DNA from: Beta vulgaris subsp. vulgaris
Taxonomy: Eukaryota > Streptophyta > Magnoliopsida > Caryophyllales > Amaranthaceae
DNA length: 64,000 nt
NCBI RefSeq assembly: GCF_026745355.1
Contig: NC_079208.1
Coordinates: 60,188,892 to 60,252,891, forward strand
Reading direction: 5' to 3'
Below are positions 35,915-48,110 of this stretch, one piece after another. Below the pieces are notes generated by a model that saw only the letters and a list, made by a program, of their open reading frames with translations, made no database searches and was not told where the DNA came from. How positions within the stretch are numbered: the first letter of the stretch is position 1; the number at the start of each line of letters is the position of its first letter. A program made the position numbers and the translations under genes.

Positions 35915-36214
35915 TTCTTTTCCCTAAAAGATGCTTTAAATGATTAAGAAATTCACATAATATCTTATTGGTGCCAAAATGATAAAATAACGATAACATA
36001 ACATGCAAATAATATACCACGATATACTATGTCTTATTTGGTGTAAATGAGCGATTAAGCGCAATGGCTTAGATGACATTCAATCTCACGTCTTAGTATT
36101 ATCCCCTACAAGACTTTACCAACTAAGTTAGATGACATTTGTAGGGTACAAACTATATAATGAGAGATTAATACACGTCCATTTGATTATTACATACTAA
36201 AGAGTAAGAACTAA

Positions 36215-36362
36215 TGCCCCTGTTTTTTTGATGCATTCAACTAAATTGAAACAATATATGAGAGAAAAGTAATTACATTAAGCTGAATCAAATTAATCTA
36301 AACTAAACTAAATTGAATTGAACTAAACTGAAACCGTCGCAAAATAAGTTAATAACAGGCCT
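36215..36362. mobile_element. Short MITE of the TGAACTGAA family, followed by a GGAGTA microsatellite
   Basis: Starts GCCCCTGTTTTTTTG and ends TTAATAACAGGCC, with internal AACTAAACTAAATTGAATTG. CTAA flanks both sides. Immediately downstream, 36364-36396 is a hexanucleotide GGAGTA microsatellite of about five units. Confidence 0.6.
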
Positions 36363-36916
36363 AAGGAGTAGGAGTAGGAGTAGGAGTAGGAGTAGTAGAG
36401 TACTACTCCACAAAATTTCCAAGCACAGATAACAAACATAGCACATTTTGGAGGGAAGACCTTTTTTTGAAGAACACAAACCATCAAAACAAGAAAAGAG
36501 AAAATACAGAAGAAAACTAACTCCTAATCAACAAAAAGTGGTCCACCTAAATAGTATTAATACAAAAGTGGGCAAAAAAACTGTCTCAATAAATGATTAA
36601 TTTACTCAAATTTAATACTCCAAGAACAAACAACTTCCAAACTTCCCTCATTCATGCTCTATCTTTCTTTCTCTGTGCTTCTTCAACGCTCCTTTTTTTT
36701 TGCAGAGCTGGAAAAAAAAAAGCACCCATCTTTGATTCAATCTTCATTCATGTTACCCACGTCCTCCATTTTTACCCATAATCTGAGCTCAAAATACCCA
36801 AGTTTTTGAAAAAATTTGATCTTTGAAAATTTCCTTCAAATCTTTTTTTTGAAAGTTTCAATCTTTTTAAAAAAAATTGAGGAATATTACTGATACCCAT
36901 TGATTAATTGACAGCA

Positions 36917-39900
36917 ATGACAGAAGTATTACATTCTCCATCACATTTCTCATCATCTTCAGGTATTATTACACCTTCTGATTCTTCATTTTGCAACAAA
37001 AAAAAAACACAACTTTAATATAATCAAAACCCTAATTGAAATTATGTAGATAGAAGAAGAGGGGTTGATTGTGAATGTGATTCAAGTTCAAGTTGTAGAG
37101 AGAGAAGTGAAGATATAAAGAGGAGAGAGAAAGAAAGGGAACAACTTTCTCTCCTGGCGATTCTTGTGACTTTGTTTAGAAAGTCTCTGATTGGTTGCAC
37201 AACTGACAGGGAAGCTCGTATTTCTGCTGCTATGGATATTGGTTGGCCAACCAATGTCCGCCACGTGGCTCATGTCACATTTGATAGGTTTAATGGCTTC
37301 TTAGGTTTGCCTGTTGAGTTTGAGCCTGAAGTTCCTAGGAGGGCTCCTAGTGCAAGGTACATTTTTCCTTTTTCTAGTGTGATTTGGGAGGTTTTTAGGT
37401 TGTGCTTAATGGTTTTTATGCTTAATCTTTATTTGGGTTTTTGAATTTGGTGTATTTTCTCTAATGATTTTTTTTTTTGTAATTTGGTCAACTTTAGGGA
37501 TAATGTGATGTGGGTGCTTGTGTTGGTTTTGAAATTGCCAATTTTTAATCTGTTATTTGATAATGTTAGGGCATAGTTTTTGTGTAATCTGATGTGGGCA
37601 TAAGCACTGGAAATGTGTATCTGTTTTCATGTGAATCTAGATAATGCATTCTTTATGTCCAATTTTTGAAACAGATAATCAATCATAGAGAAGGGATTTC
37701 CCTTTTTTTTCTTGGTCATTTGGTTTGAAAGAGGAGAGGGGCGGAGTGGCGTGGGTTGAAGAAGGGGGAAAGCTCCTTTAAACTTATTGTGGTCACAGAG
37801 TTCATGACATTTTGCTTTGACTGGTCACTTATGTTGTCATAAACCTGTTCGATTTGATTCTAAGTGTTATGTTGCCTGTTTGTCTGGAATGTCACATGGT
37901 CATGCCTGTCTTTGCTTGATCAAAAGAATGTTGTCCGAGTAAGGTACCGAGGCTTGATTGTGAATTCGGAAGTGTGTATCTCATAAACTGATTTTGAGCA
38001 TCTATATTGCCACTAAATTTGATTGACAAGAAACATGATTCATGGATTGGCCTTCTAGTAATATTGACTTTGTTGATTCTGATTGTTTTGTACAAAATTC
38101 TATATAGTCCTCTGTAGAGGATCAATGACAATGTTGAAGAGCTTTTGACGTTAAAGATTGTACCACCCTGGAATAAATGCAGAGAATTTTGAGCTAGATT
38201 TCAGATAGAGGAAGAAGTGAATACATGCCTATTTATCCAATAAGAGCATAACAAACTTTCTATCTTTATTCTCCCAATACTGACGAACTTTATACCTTTA
38301 TTCTCTAACTAAATTGAAAGAGAATCCATATTTTAACCTTCTTGTCCTTTAGTGATGCTGCGTAACAGACAAGATCTTAGTGAAAACATCTTCAACTTGG
38401 TCAGTGGAGGTGTGGATGGAGCAAGATTAGACTTTGTCACAAACTTACTCGATTTGATTCCAAGTGTTCTTCTGCCTGTTTGTTTGTGTGTCACATGGTA
38501 ATGCTTGTCTTTAGGTGATTGAAAGAATGTCGTGTGAGCAATGCAGTTAGAATTGATTGAAAATTTTGAAGCTTGTTCCTGATCACCAATCGACGATGAA
38601 AATTGAAATTGCCACAAAATTTGATTGACAAAGAATGGAATCGGTGGCTTTTAGTAATTTTGACTTTGTTGATTAAGTTTGTTTTGTACAAAATGCCATG
38701 TAGTCGTCTCTAGGGGATTAAATCCAGAGCTTGTGACATTAATGAGTATATCTCCTTGAATAAATGCAGAGAATTTTGAGCTAGAGGCAGATAGAGAAAG
38801 AATGTAGAATAAGTTTCCCAATGCATTCATATATATCCAACAAGAGGATAATAAACTTTCTACCTTTACCTCTCAATACTGTTTCTATCTTTACTTTCTC
38901 AATAGTGGCATCAGTGACTAACTTAAAAAAGAATCGAAATTCTACTCTTCTTGTCCTCTAGTGGTGCTGCGTAAAAGACAAGATCTTGGTGAAAATCAGC
39001 ACCGTTTCAAATATTTTGGGGGCCTTGTGCTAAATAAATAAAATGAGCCCTAATAAAGTTATCTTAAGATTAATATATTAAGTGTTTAGAACAATGTGAC
39101 TAAAAAAACAATGAACTTCAGATTTTTGTGCCCTCTAAGATGAGGGGCCTTGTAAGATATGTCACTTTGCACAACTCTTAGACATCTCTTGCAGAAACAT
39201 CTTCAACTTGGACAGTGGAGGTGTGAACGAAGCCCGATTCAATTATGTCTTTGATAAAGTGACAATTTATTTCTACATTATGTTTCTCTTAGGGGTGTAA
39301 AACCAGATTTGCTGCCATTGCTGAAGTTGTTTGGCTGTCGCATCTCAGTATAGTATGTTGTCAACACTGCCAAGTGCCTTAACAAATGATTAGACCCATG
39401 GCTTATATACTAATTCAGCATTAGACCTGTGCTTTCCCAACAAATGCAGAAACCAGATATCAACTTCTTGGTCAGAGGGAAGCTCTCCTAGTCACTATCA
39501 TAGTATGCACATTGAGGCTAAAAGTGAACCGAGTTGAAATTCTAAGTGCCGAAGAAGCCTCTTAGCGTCAATATATGAACGATTGTGAGTTTATGGATCA
39601 AGAAGGCTATATCAATCTGGTTATGGTGAGGCAAATAAGTTATACAAGAAGTCTTTGATAAGGAGTGGCATTCGGCAAAGGACACCCCCTATGTGGGGTG
39701 AGTTATAGGAAGGCTAAGAGGTTTGGAGGAGGTCATAATGACTTCTTTGAGGTCAACAAGTATACTTCCTTTGAGGTGCTAACTAAGAAGCTCTTAAGAG
39801 GACTGAGGTCTTTTATATTGAATGTATCAGACAACATAGTCTTAAGGGGAGTTATGTCAAAGTTTGTAAACCATCATAGATGAGCTCCAAGGTAATCCTG

Positions 39901-42900
39901 TGATCATAACACATGATCAATAAGCTGTGATCTGCCTTGGACTGTACTTCTAAGATAGTAACAGTTTGATAAACTACTGCCTTGAGCTTGTTTGAGCTTG
40001 CATTTTGCAAACCTGATGAGATTGTAGCTTGAGAGGAAGTGACTCCCCCTCAACAAGAATAACTCATGTATAAGCTTATGAAAATGTCATGTATATATTC
40101 TATTCAAGATTACCACATTAGAATCAATCATCTGCTTGAGTTGTAACTCAGTTTTAGATTGCTGCCGTAGCCAGTGAGCTGTAAAGTTCTGACCGTAGCC
40201 ATTTTAGGTACTGGGGAAACTCACTGCAATCTTCACCAAAATTTTGTTTGCAAAATTAAGATCTCTGAATAGATATTGGTAGTTCGGTACATGGTTTTGT
40301 GCGACCACTTACACCCATGGTTTTTTTTTTTTTTTTTTTTTTTCTGGGTGGTAAGGTGGTCACCTCGTGAGCATTGCTTTGCTCAAGAGTTTTTACTTTA
40401 TATCTATAGCTTGCTCCCTGTGATGATGTTTGTTAGAATGTTTAAAATGTAGAGGATCAGCAATAGTGTTGTCAATCTGGTGTGGAAGCGAATGAGCTCA
40501 GGTTGAATTCTTTGGAAAGCTAGATTATCTACAGGGAGAGATGTAGGAGTGCCATTGTCATTAAGCCACTATGAGGTTGGGTTCTGCTTGATCTTCTAAA
40601 AGGAGCAGAAGATGTGGTACAAGAAATAGTCTCAGCTGATGTAGCTGAATGAGAAGGTGCTGAGGTGATATATGCATGTATAGGCTGCTGAATGAGTAGA
40701 TTGAGTGTGAGGTAGGGATGTAGGCAAGCATGCCATGTAGGAGTTTGGGGGAAAAAGTAGTATGGTTGACTGAAGATCCTCTATGTCAATCATCAGGATG
40801 AAAGTTTTGGTCTTTTCCTTAGTGAACATAGTATACAGTCCTCCTACCTTTATGATATGGCTCCTTGTACTGTGCATTGTTGTTTTGCTTTCTCTTATCC
40901 TTGACTCATTTGCATATGCAGTACATCAGTCTTTGGTGTTTCCACGGAATCCATGCAACTCTCATACGACTCTAGAGGCAACTGTGTGCCAACGATACTT
41001 ATTTTGATGCAAAGGTGTCTCTATGCTCAAGGAGGCTTGCAGGTACATGCTATCTCTTGCATCCTCTCTGTATTCTTTATTGTCATTGATGATGTCATTG
41101 CATTCACCCCCATTTTGAGTTGGTTGGAGATTATCGGTCGCTGGATGTTCCTCTCCTTTCAAATGTGCTTTTCATGTGTATGCTCTAGCAATCGTGCTAT
41201 TAAAAGTGATAAATATTTGTTTGCAGGAGGAAGGAATTTTTAGAATTACTGGAGACAACAATCAGGAGGAGTTTGTTAGAGACCAATTAAATGGGGGTAT
41301 TATACCAGATGACATAGATATTCATTGTCTGGCCGGTCTTATCAAGGTATAAATTTGCTATACATTGACAAGTGATCTTGTTTTTGGTTGAATGTGTATC
41401 TTTTGTAGAGAACTGTTTGAAATTACATGAAATGCGAGTCATATAGTGTTTGTAGTCACTAGATTTGCTTCATAAATTCAGCTCAGTGGCATCTGCAACG
41501 TGGTTTAGGCCCTTTCTTGGCCGTAATTGTCCTTTGTGCAGCAATGTACTCACTTTTTCGGACTCTTAACAAGATTTCAATAACCTTTTTTTAGTTTGAA
41601 TCACTATTATTGGTGAACATAATCCACGGAAAGATCTACTTCATGGTAATTGCAATGGACAAGAGTGCTGCACCGATTGAGTCCCTCTAGTTTTTATTAG
41701 TTTACTGTTTATCCATTTTCTTTTCTAAGTTGTCCCTTCTTAGTTTACCCACTTTTTTTTTTCTGTTTTTTGAATCGTCCCACCAATTGTTTATTATTAT
41801 CTTTACCTTCTCATTTTACTTTTCTTGGGCCACGACATCAACTTGAAAAAAAATTTGCGAATAAATTAAGGTCTTTTCAGCCAATTTGTTAAGCTCACTT
41901 CATTTTTTCGTGCTCTCTAGGCTTGGTTTAGAGAACTTCCAACCGGAGTTCTGGATCCTTTGGCACCTGAGGACGTGATGCAGTGTCAGTCTGAAGAAGA
42001 TTGTATCGAGCTTGTGAGCCTGCTCCCTCCAACAGAGAGTGCTCTGCTTGACTGGGCCATCAACCTGATGGCCGATGTTGTTCAAGAAGAACTCTACAAT
42101 AAGATGAATGCTCACAACATTGCTATGGTGTTTGCTCCAAATATGACACAGGTAATGGTACCTGCCTCATTGACTTCAAATAGTAGCAGCAAGATTTCTT
42201 GATATGATGGTAATTCTGTCAGAAATTTTGATTTTTGTCACCATTCTTGACTCTTATATCTTTATACTTCCTCCGTTTCTGAATAAGTGCAACATTTGCA
42301 TAGTGTTTATTCACAGTTTAAACTTTAATTAGCTTTGGTGATTTACATTTTAGGAAAAACATATATGGGATCTTGTTAGATTCGTGTGAATGTGAATTTT
42401 TATAATATCAACTTTTTATAATTTTTACTTATTGATAATTGAAGATATTAATGATTAAAATAATGCATTGGCAAACGTGAAAACAAGAAGTGTTGCACTT
42501 ATTTAGAAACAGAGGAAGTATAAACTTTGTATGGGAGGGGTTTTTCTTTTTGAGGGTTTGAATATTGATAGGCTTTGTATCCTGGAATATAATATGCCTT
42601 CTTAGTGATTGTTATATTTTACAAGAATGCTTGTAAGAGAAATGGCTTTTTTTAGGCTGTTAGTCATGAATTGTTTTCTACTGTAGATGGCAGATCCTTT
42701 AACTGCATTGATGTACGCTGTTCAAGTGATGAACTTCCTCAAAACTCTAATCACAAAAAGACTGCAAGACAGAGAAGACGCAAGGATAGACCCTGCTTTT
42801 GCTTCCTGTTCGGGACCTTCTGATGAGAGCGGCCATCAAAGCCCATCACAGCTTTGTCTGGGAGATTATCTCGCTGAAGAAACTGAGGGATCAGAAGTTG

Positions 42901-43199
42901 AGCACTACTCATCTGATGATGAACCTGCTTTTGATAGCCCCCATGACGCCAAACAGTCCGAGGATGGAGATGAATCTGATGATTCTCCATTTCACTGGCA
43001 ATCTTTTAAGGGGTTTCAAGCCAGTCTAAAGATCCATTCGGGACCCGTGTTTCAATCAAGTATTTCCATTGTCAGGAAAGATTCTGTGCAATTAAACAGG
43101 CGGCCTCCTGTGGGACCCACAGAGAAGCCGAGGACTATGAGCAAGAGCAACCTTAGCTGTGTAAGTTCAAGGATAGAGCGTATCGAAGCATGGCGGTAA
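36917..43199 (+). CDS. ROPGAP: RopGAP: CRIB and RhoGAP domain protein (6 exons)
   Basis: Exons 36917-36962, 37050-37356, 40922-41042, 41227-41346, 41921-42151 and 42687-43199 join in frame to 445 residues. All introns are GT/AG. A short Ser-rich start is followed by a charged segment. A CRIB motif lies at about 78-93 (DIGWPTNVRHVAHVTF), then a RhoGAP domain at about 118-290, with SVFGVSTESMQLSYDSRGN, the catalytic arginine finger Arg164 in EGIFRITG, AWFRELPTGVLDPL, and NAHNIAMVFAPNMTQ. The C-terminus is acidic and Ser-rich, then basic, ending RIERIEAWR. The family stimulates GTP hydrolysis on plant Rho (ROP) GTPases at the plasma membrane, acting in polarity and oxygen signalling. Intron 2 (3.6 kb) holds a decayed copia element and intron 5 a MITE; the reading frame is unaffected. 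Confidence 0.93.
37790..39270 (-). mobile_element. Duplicated 3' end of a copia element (RNase H tail plus LTR) in RopGAP intron 2
   Basis: Two diverged direct copies, offset about 590-610 bp, share TTTGTACAAAATKC, AATAAATGCAGAGAATTTTG and ACAAGATCTTRGTGAAAA landmarks. On the minus strand the first copy reads HTSTDQVEDVFTKILS (about 38340-38430), a worn copia RNase H end. The second reads VEINCHFIKDIIESGFVHTS (about 39200-39270) and FTKILSFTQHH (about 38950), separated by a 190-bp insertion. LTR-like DNA follows each. Antisense to the host gene. Confidence 0.65.
40440..40870 (-). mobile_element. Copia polyprotein fragment in RopGAP intron 2
   Basis: On the minus strand, stretches such as CTTSSAPFRRSSRTQP resemble the linker between integrase and reverse transcriptase of Ty1/copia. 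Frames are broken. It lies just before RopGAP exon 3 and in the same orientation as the 3' pieces at 37790-39270, so both may derive from one element. A 23-base T-run lies at 40320-40342. Confidence 0.45.
42267..42518. mobile_element. Stowaway-like MITE in RopGAP intron 5
   Basis: Ends CTTCCTCCGTTTCTGAATAA and TTATTTAGAAACAGAGGAAG with TA flanks (42265-42266 and 42519-42520), extended by GTGCAACA / TGTTGCAC; 252 bp. Confidence 0.87.
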
Positions 43200-46100
43200 A
43201 AGCAACTCTGCTTAGACCATATGTGTAGTTTTTGCCCATTGATTCAAAGTGGTATGCTCACTGCACATGTATGTTTTGGAGAAGATTGAAATTGAGATAA
43301 CACTTCTCACTTGCTTTCATTTTTTTTTTCTTTTTTCTTTTTTCTTTCCATCTCTTTTTGCCCCAGTTTCTTCCTGGGTGCTCTAGCTGGATGATCTTAT
43401 GTGACATAGCACGGATAGCTAACAGGATTCTCTGGCTCCCGTAGCGTAGACTGGTGCTTGTCACTGTTAATCTTCGGAAAAGTGTGATTCTTTGGGGGTC
43501 TGTTTGGTTTGACGGAAAAAAATTTCAATGGAAAATGATTTTCCGTGAAAGAATATCTTCCAAGGATTAACAAAATAGTTAACTTGTTAGTTGTTTCCCT
43601 TTATTGGGTTGCTCACAAGAATTGTTAGAGAACAAACAAAAATATTAAAAGAGGATGAATGCAAAATCAAAGAGAAGAAGGTAAGGAAGAACAATTTTCT
43701 ATTTTTGAAACTTTCTTTCTAACACTACCTTTCTTACACTTTTAGCAGTGTGAAGAATTACTTTTGTAAATACAATTTTTTGAGGAATTCTGTAAATACT
43801 TTGTATTATTAAAAAAAACAACTTTTTATTATCTATATTTCTAAAAAGAGCAATCGTACCTTTGTAGAAAAAGGGAATTTGTAAACTTATTCTCCCCAAT
43901 TATCCCATCCTTATTTCCTGAACAAAAAAGAGCTAAGTCATCTTGACGCGTGTGAATTCTTTAGAGTTGTAAAATAACTCTACAAAACATAGCTAGAGCA
44001 AGTCCTTAGATCTCCTCAAATAAGAAAAAGCTACGCTATATCTTTGGTATCAACTCACAAATTTCTGTCAAAAAAAATCTCACGAGAAGAAAAGAAAAGA
44101 AAAAAGTGAAACTTGATTTTCGCCGATTAATCGGAACGAGCTAATTTAAGATCAACTCAGCGTCTAACCTCACAAAATATATTAAGCACATACATTAAGC
44201 AGTACTAGTCAAGCTTGTTATATTTCACTGACAACAATGCCTGAAAACTTTTGATAAAATAACAGCAACAGAGAAGGTTAGGATTTTGATTATATAAATC
44301 ATAGTTATTTGCACATCATACCACGTTATGGCATAATCAGTGGCTATGCCAAAGTGAAGTTTGGAATTACTTGACCAATAATTAGGCAAATGATATAAGA
44401 TGACACTTTCAATCGAGGTTAGCGTCACTACTTTTATTTGTCTATAGTTGACAATTTGACAAGAAAGATGGTAGAGTAGCCAGTGATTTCATCTCCAATA
44501 AAGAACAACTCTTTGTCAAAAAATTAAAGAACAACTCTTGTTAGGGATTTGGTGGGAATATCCTCATATTGACCAAAAAAATTACAATAAAAAAATGCTA
44601 AGAAATGGAAATTGGAAATTCAAGTACATTTTTTAATAGTATATGTAATGATTAGACTAATTTTTCTGGTTATCGATTATTTATTCTTTTTGTCTCTCTC
44701 ATTTCACTCATACCCTAATGCAAAAACTAATGTTTTCTTACTTTTAGTGGTTTGTCATCAATTTATAGTCATCGAATTTACGCTCGTATTTTTTACAATA
44801 CTCCCACACATAATTTTTGCAATATTTCTCACCATTTAATAATCTACAATTAGGTATGTTTAAAAGTTGGATGATGTGAGATGTGCAAACGTGCAGTTAG
44901 AAGACAACCTCTTCCCCTTCTCTCATCCACTCATCAGTTTCCAATGCTTTGATGCCCCCTCTTTCTCTTTTCTTCTATACAAATTGGGTAACATGACTTT
45001 GATATGCCTATGTACAAGAGCAACCACTATTTATCTTCCTATTAGGAAAATAACTTTCTCCCTTACCTAAAAGACAAATTTTAGCATTGGAAGAGAGGCA
45101 AACTTACTATTGTGTGTGTTAGGTTATCGGGCTATACAAATATCAAAATTTTTGGACGGAAAAATACAACACAACATGAGACATAAAAATGCACAACAAC
45201 AAAAATATCACGGTTATATACCTACACACAACACAACTAACCATTTCATATTTACGCCTTAATTTTGAATTTGACTGATCCGACACGACACAAACGTACC
45301 GTGCCTAGGTAGTGCTTGGCCAAGCCTAAGCAAGAGTAATTCTCAGCAAAATACTAGCACAATTTACCTTCCACACCCAATCCCTTATGGATTTTCTCCA
45401 CCATAGTTGCTCCCCTAAGATACAATCCTTGTGGGCCCAATATTTACCAAAAGAAAATCTTATAATTTAAAGAAAATCAAGAGAATCTAGCCATGAATAA
45501 TACAAGGGTACCCGTATCATGCAAACAGCAAACCCACATCAATTTGCTATGCACACTCACTATCAAAGAGGTGAAAACAAATGGCTGAAATTAATTGGAA
45601 AGAAAAAAAAAGAGGAACCTTCCACTCTTTCTCTTTATTCCCATCACTTTATTTCCCATTTGCTACTTAACTTCACCTACAAATAGTGAGCCCATGCAAC
45701 TACCTAAGGGGTAGATAAGTTTATTAGATGCATTCACAGAACAACTCCACCACTCTCTTCCACCTCTTCCAACCCAATAATACCTAGCACACCCTTTTCA
45801 CAAATATCTTCTCTCAAAGAAGCTAAACATCCAACAACACTACATAATGCAAAAAACGCGACCCTTTTTTTAAATATTACTCTGAAAAAAACGGCCTTGA
45901 TTATTAGAATTATTCAAAATATGCAAATATAACAACCCCATCTGAATTCATGAGTTAACTTGTTTATCGTCTTTGTCAAAAGGAAAAAAAAAAAAAAAAA
46001 ACATCCAAAATTTTTGTTAACAAAAAATATCGATTTTCCTTTTCGCTCCATAAAAAAATAGATTTGATTTTATTGGTGCTTTAAGAAAATAAAATATATT

Positions 46101-46445
46101 ACTAATATAAAATATATTTTTTTTGTAGGGTTTACAAGAAAAAAGGAGGTCTACCTCACAAATCAATTATTTCTGATTTCTCCAATCCCAAAAAGAAAAG
46201 ATCTGATTTTTCTTATCCCAAAAAAAGATTAAAAAAAAAAAATACCATAAATATAAGAAGAAACTCACCGTCCTGTTATATCTTTGAACAGATCAACCCT
46301 GTTTTCACATCAATCCCGTGATGTTCTCTACTTCCCTTCTTTGACAACCTAAACTCTCTTTAACACCGCATAATCTTTTGACTTTTATCCAGGTTTCATA
46401 TTGAAGGCATAAAAACATAAAAAGAGTCTTCAAGAAAAAATAGCA
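43200..46445. other. Intergenic DNA between RopGAP and the FAF-like gene
   Basis: 3' UTR of RopGAP (pyrimidine-rich near 43318-43362), then AT-rich DNA without a supportable gene. A hAT-like terminus (GGGGGTCTGTTTGGTTTGAC) starts at about 43494 but no right end was found. The last few hundred bases are the promoter and leader of the FAF-like gene, with long A and T runs (45977-46000, 46110-46240). Confidence 0.5.
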
Positions 46446-47441
46446 ATGGCAACCTGTGGAAGCTTAAGACACATCTTTGAGAACACAATACCAGAAAACA
46501 ACTCCTCCACTTCATCTTCCTTGATAGATTCGCTATCGTCGTGGAAACATATAAGAACTCTTAAACCACCTCTTGATCACTCTTTTACTGAGATCTTTGG
46601 TGAACTTCATTTCAAAGAAACTCATCCTAACCAAACTACATCACCATCATCTTTTTTCCCACCACCATCATCATCATCATCATCATCATCGTCTTTCTTT
46701 GTACCACCTTCGTCGTCATCATCAGCATCAGCAGCAGCATCATTTCCTGTTATTAACTCAGTTTCACAATGGTCTGACAATGAGAATCAACAAGATGAGA
46801 AGACAAGTGATGGGTACTTGCAACCATACCATTGTAAGAGTGAAAGTTTTTCGTCTCTGAATTCTGACAGCCTGCAGTTGTGCACTGAAGGGTTAGGTTC
46901 TGAGAGCTTGGACGATACGGAGGATTTGAAGATGGAGGCTCAGAACAATGGTTGTAGTAACAACAATAGTCACCATAATTTGGGAGAGAAACTGCATGTT
47001 AGAAGACATTCAGATGACTCTTACTGCAGGAAGATAAGACTCAATGGAAGGACAATATTCCCTCCACCAATACCTTACATAGGACAGACAGGAAAACCGT
47101 CTGTTTCCTTTGAGTCTTACAGGAAAAATGGAAGATTTGTGTTGAAGGAGGTTAGGACACCGACACATGAGTGTCTTCAAGCTAGTAGGGAAGACGGGCG
47201 ACTCCGTTTAACCTTTATCCAACCAAACGATGAAGATGATGATGATGACAACAATGTTGTTGAAGAAGATGATAATGATGAAATTACTGTTGAAGATGAT
47301 GATGATTATGATGATGATGACGACGATGTTGAAGATGATGATAATGGAGAGGGTGGAGAAGGAAAATTTGGTGGTGTTAAAAGGATAGAAGAGGAAGAGA
47401 GAGGAGTTGAGTTTAAGGAGGAAGATGAGGCTAAAAGTTAA
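46446..47441 (+). CDS. FANTASTIC FOUR-like (FAF-domain) protein with acidic tail
   Basis: Single exon, 331 residues; ATG in AGCAATGGC context. The N-terminus has CGSLRHIFE and, further on, HSFTEIFGELHFKE. A poly-Ser region (about 74-95) comes from a TCA/TCG microsatellite. The FAF domain is at about 203-260 (FPPPIPYIGQTGKPSVSFE, NGRFVLKEVRTPTHE, EDGRLRLTFI). The remainder (about 263-331) is an Asp/Glu-rich tail made of GAT/GAA repeats. FAF proteins in Arabidopsis influence shoot meristem size; this N-terminal layout is closer to the FAF-like protein annotated as chloroplastic than to FAF1-4, a family-level judgement from memory. Subcellular location is not decided by the sequence. Confidence 0.85.
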   Translation: MATCGSLRHIFENTIPENNSSTSSSLIDSLSSWKHIRTLKPPLDHSFTEIFGELHFKETHPNQTTSPSSFFPPPSSSSSSSSSFFVPPSSSSSASAAASFPVINSVSQWSDNENQQDEKTSDGYLQPYHCKSESFSSLNSDSLQLCTEGLGSESLDDTEDLKMEAQNNGCSNNNSHHNLGEKLHVRRHSDDSYCRKIRLNGRTIFPPPIPYIGQTGKPSVSFESYRKNGRFVLKEVRTPTHECLQASREDGRLRLTFIQPNDEDDDDDNNVVEEDDNDEITVEDDDDYDDDDDDVEDDDNGEGGEGKFGGVKRIEEEERGVEFKEEDEAKS

Positions 47442-47944
47442 GGATGTCCAGAAGGAGTAAAGAAGACTTGTAGCCTGCCAAATCAGTTATTAGAGTTCTG
47501 AAATTTGTGTTCCCAGAATTTTGCAAAACAAGAGGATGCATGCAAGAATAATAGATCCTCATACAGTAGATTTTGTACTCTAAATTCTTATTATACCTAT
47601 TCTAGAGAACCAGTTTTAAGTTTGAACAAACAGTACACTAGCCAAAAGTTCAAACTGAGCATTGAAACAGAAATGATGCAATTCAATGTTAAAAGTCAGG
47701 CCAAAATGACCACTAATTTTAAGTTATGACTAAAGAAACCAACTTAAAAGAGTTTAACATCTATACTACATGCATGTTAAAATGCACAAAAAAATAGCCA
47801 GGGAAGGAAAACCAATGGTCCTCTTATCTAATTGGAACTAGACAGACAAAAAGAAAAAAAGAGGAAAAGAGCTAACAGATGCAGTTATCAGTGTAAGTAC
47901 ATTAGATTATATTGGAGTCTGACTAACAATACTTGTACAAACTC
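47442..47944. other. 3' flank of the FAF-like gene
   Basis: AT-rich 3' UTR and spacer leading to the plastid-derived insert. No gene is visible. Confidence 0.4.
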
Positions 47945-48110
47945 AGATTCAGGCTTGGACCTTCGATTGCAGTCATATCAATTCTACTAAGTTATTTAGT
48001 AATTCCTTTTAGTTCTCACCTTGTTCTAGCCGATCTCAGTATTGGTATTTTTTTATGGATCGCTATTTTAAGCATTGCTCTCATTGGACTTCTTATGTCA
48101 GGATATGGAC
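47945..48110 (+). pseudogene. ndhA: Nuclear plastid DNA fragment (ndhA exon 1 part)
   Basis: A 55-codon open stretch reads [40 protein letters not shown] and [11 protein letters not shown], which is the middle of plastid NdhA (NADH dehydrogenase-like complex, membrane subunit 1). The match starts at about 47950 and breaks after GGATATGGA at 48109, where plastid ndhA would continue. Several codons differ from typical plastid ndhA, as expected of an old nuclear copy. No ndhA remainder or other plastid gene is adjacent. Non-functional. Confidence 0.88.

Noticed and set aside
36963..37049. Continuation of RopGAP exon 1 through 36963 without splicing
   Set aside because: The frame meets a stop soon after an A-run, whereas the GT/AG intron 36963-37049 restores the frame into the conserved part.
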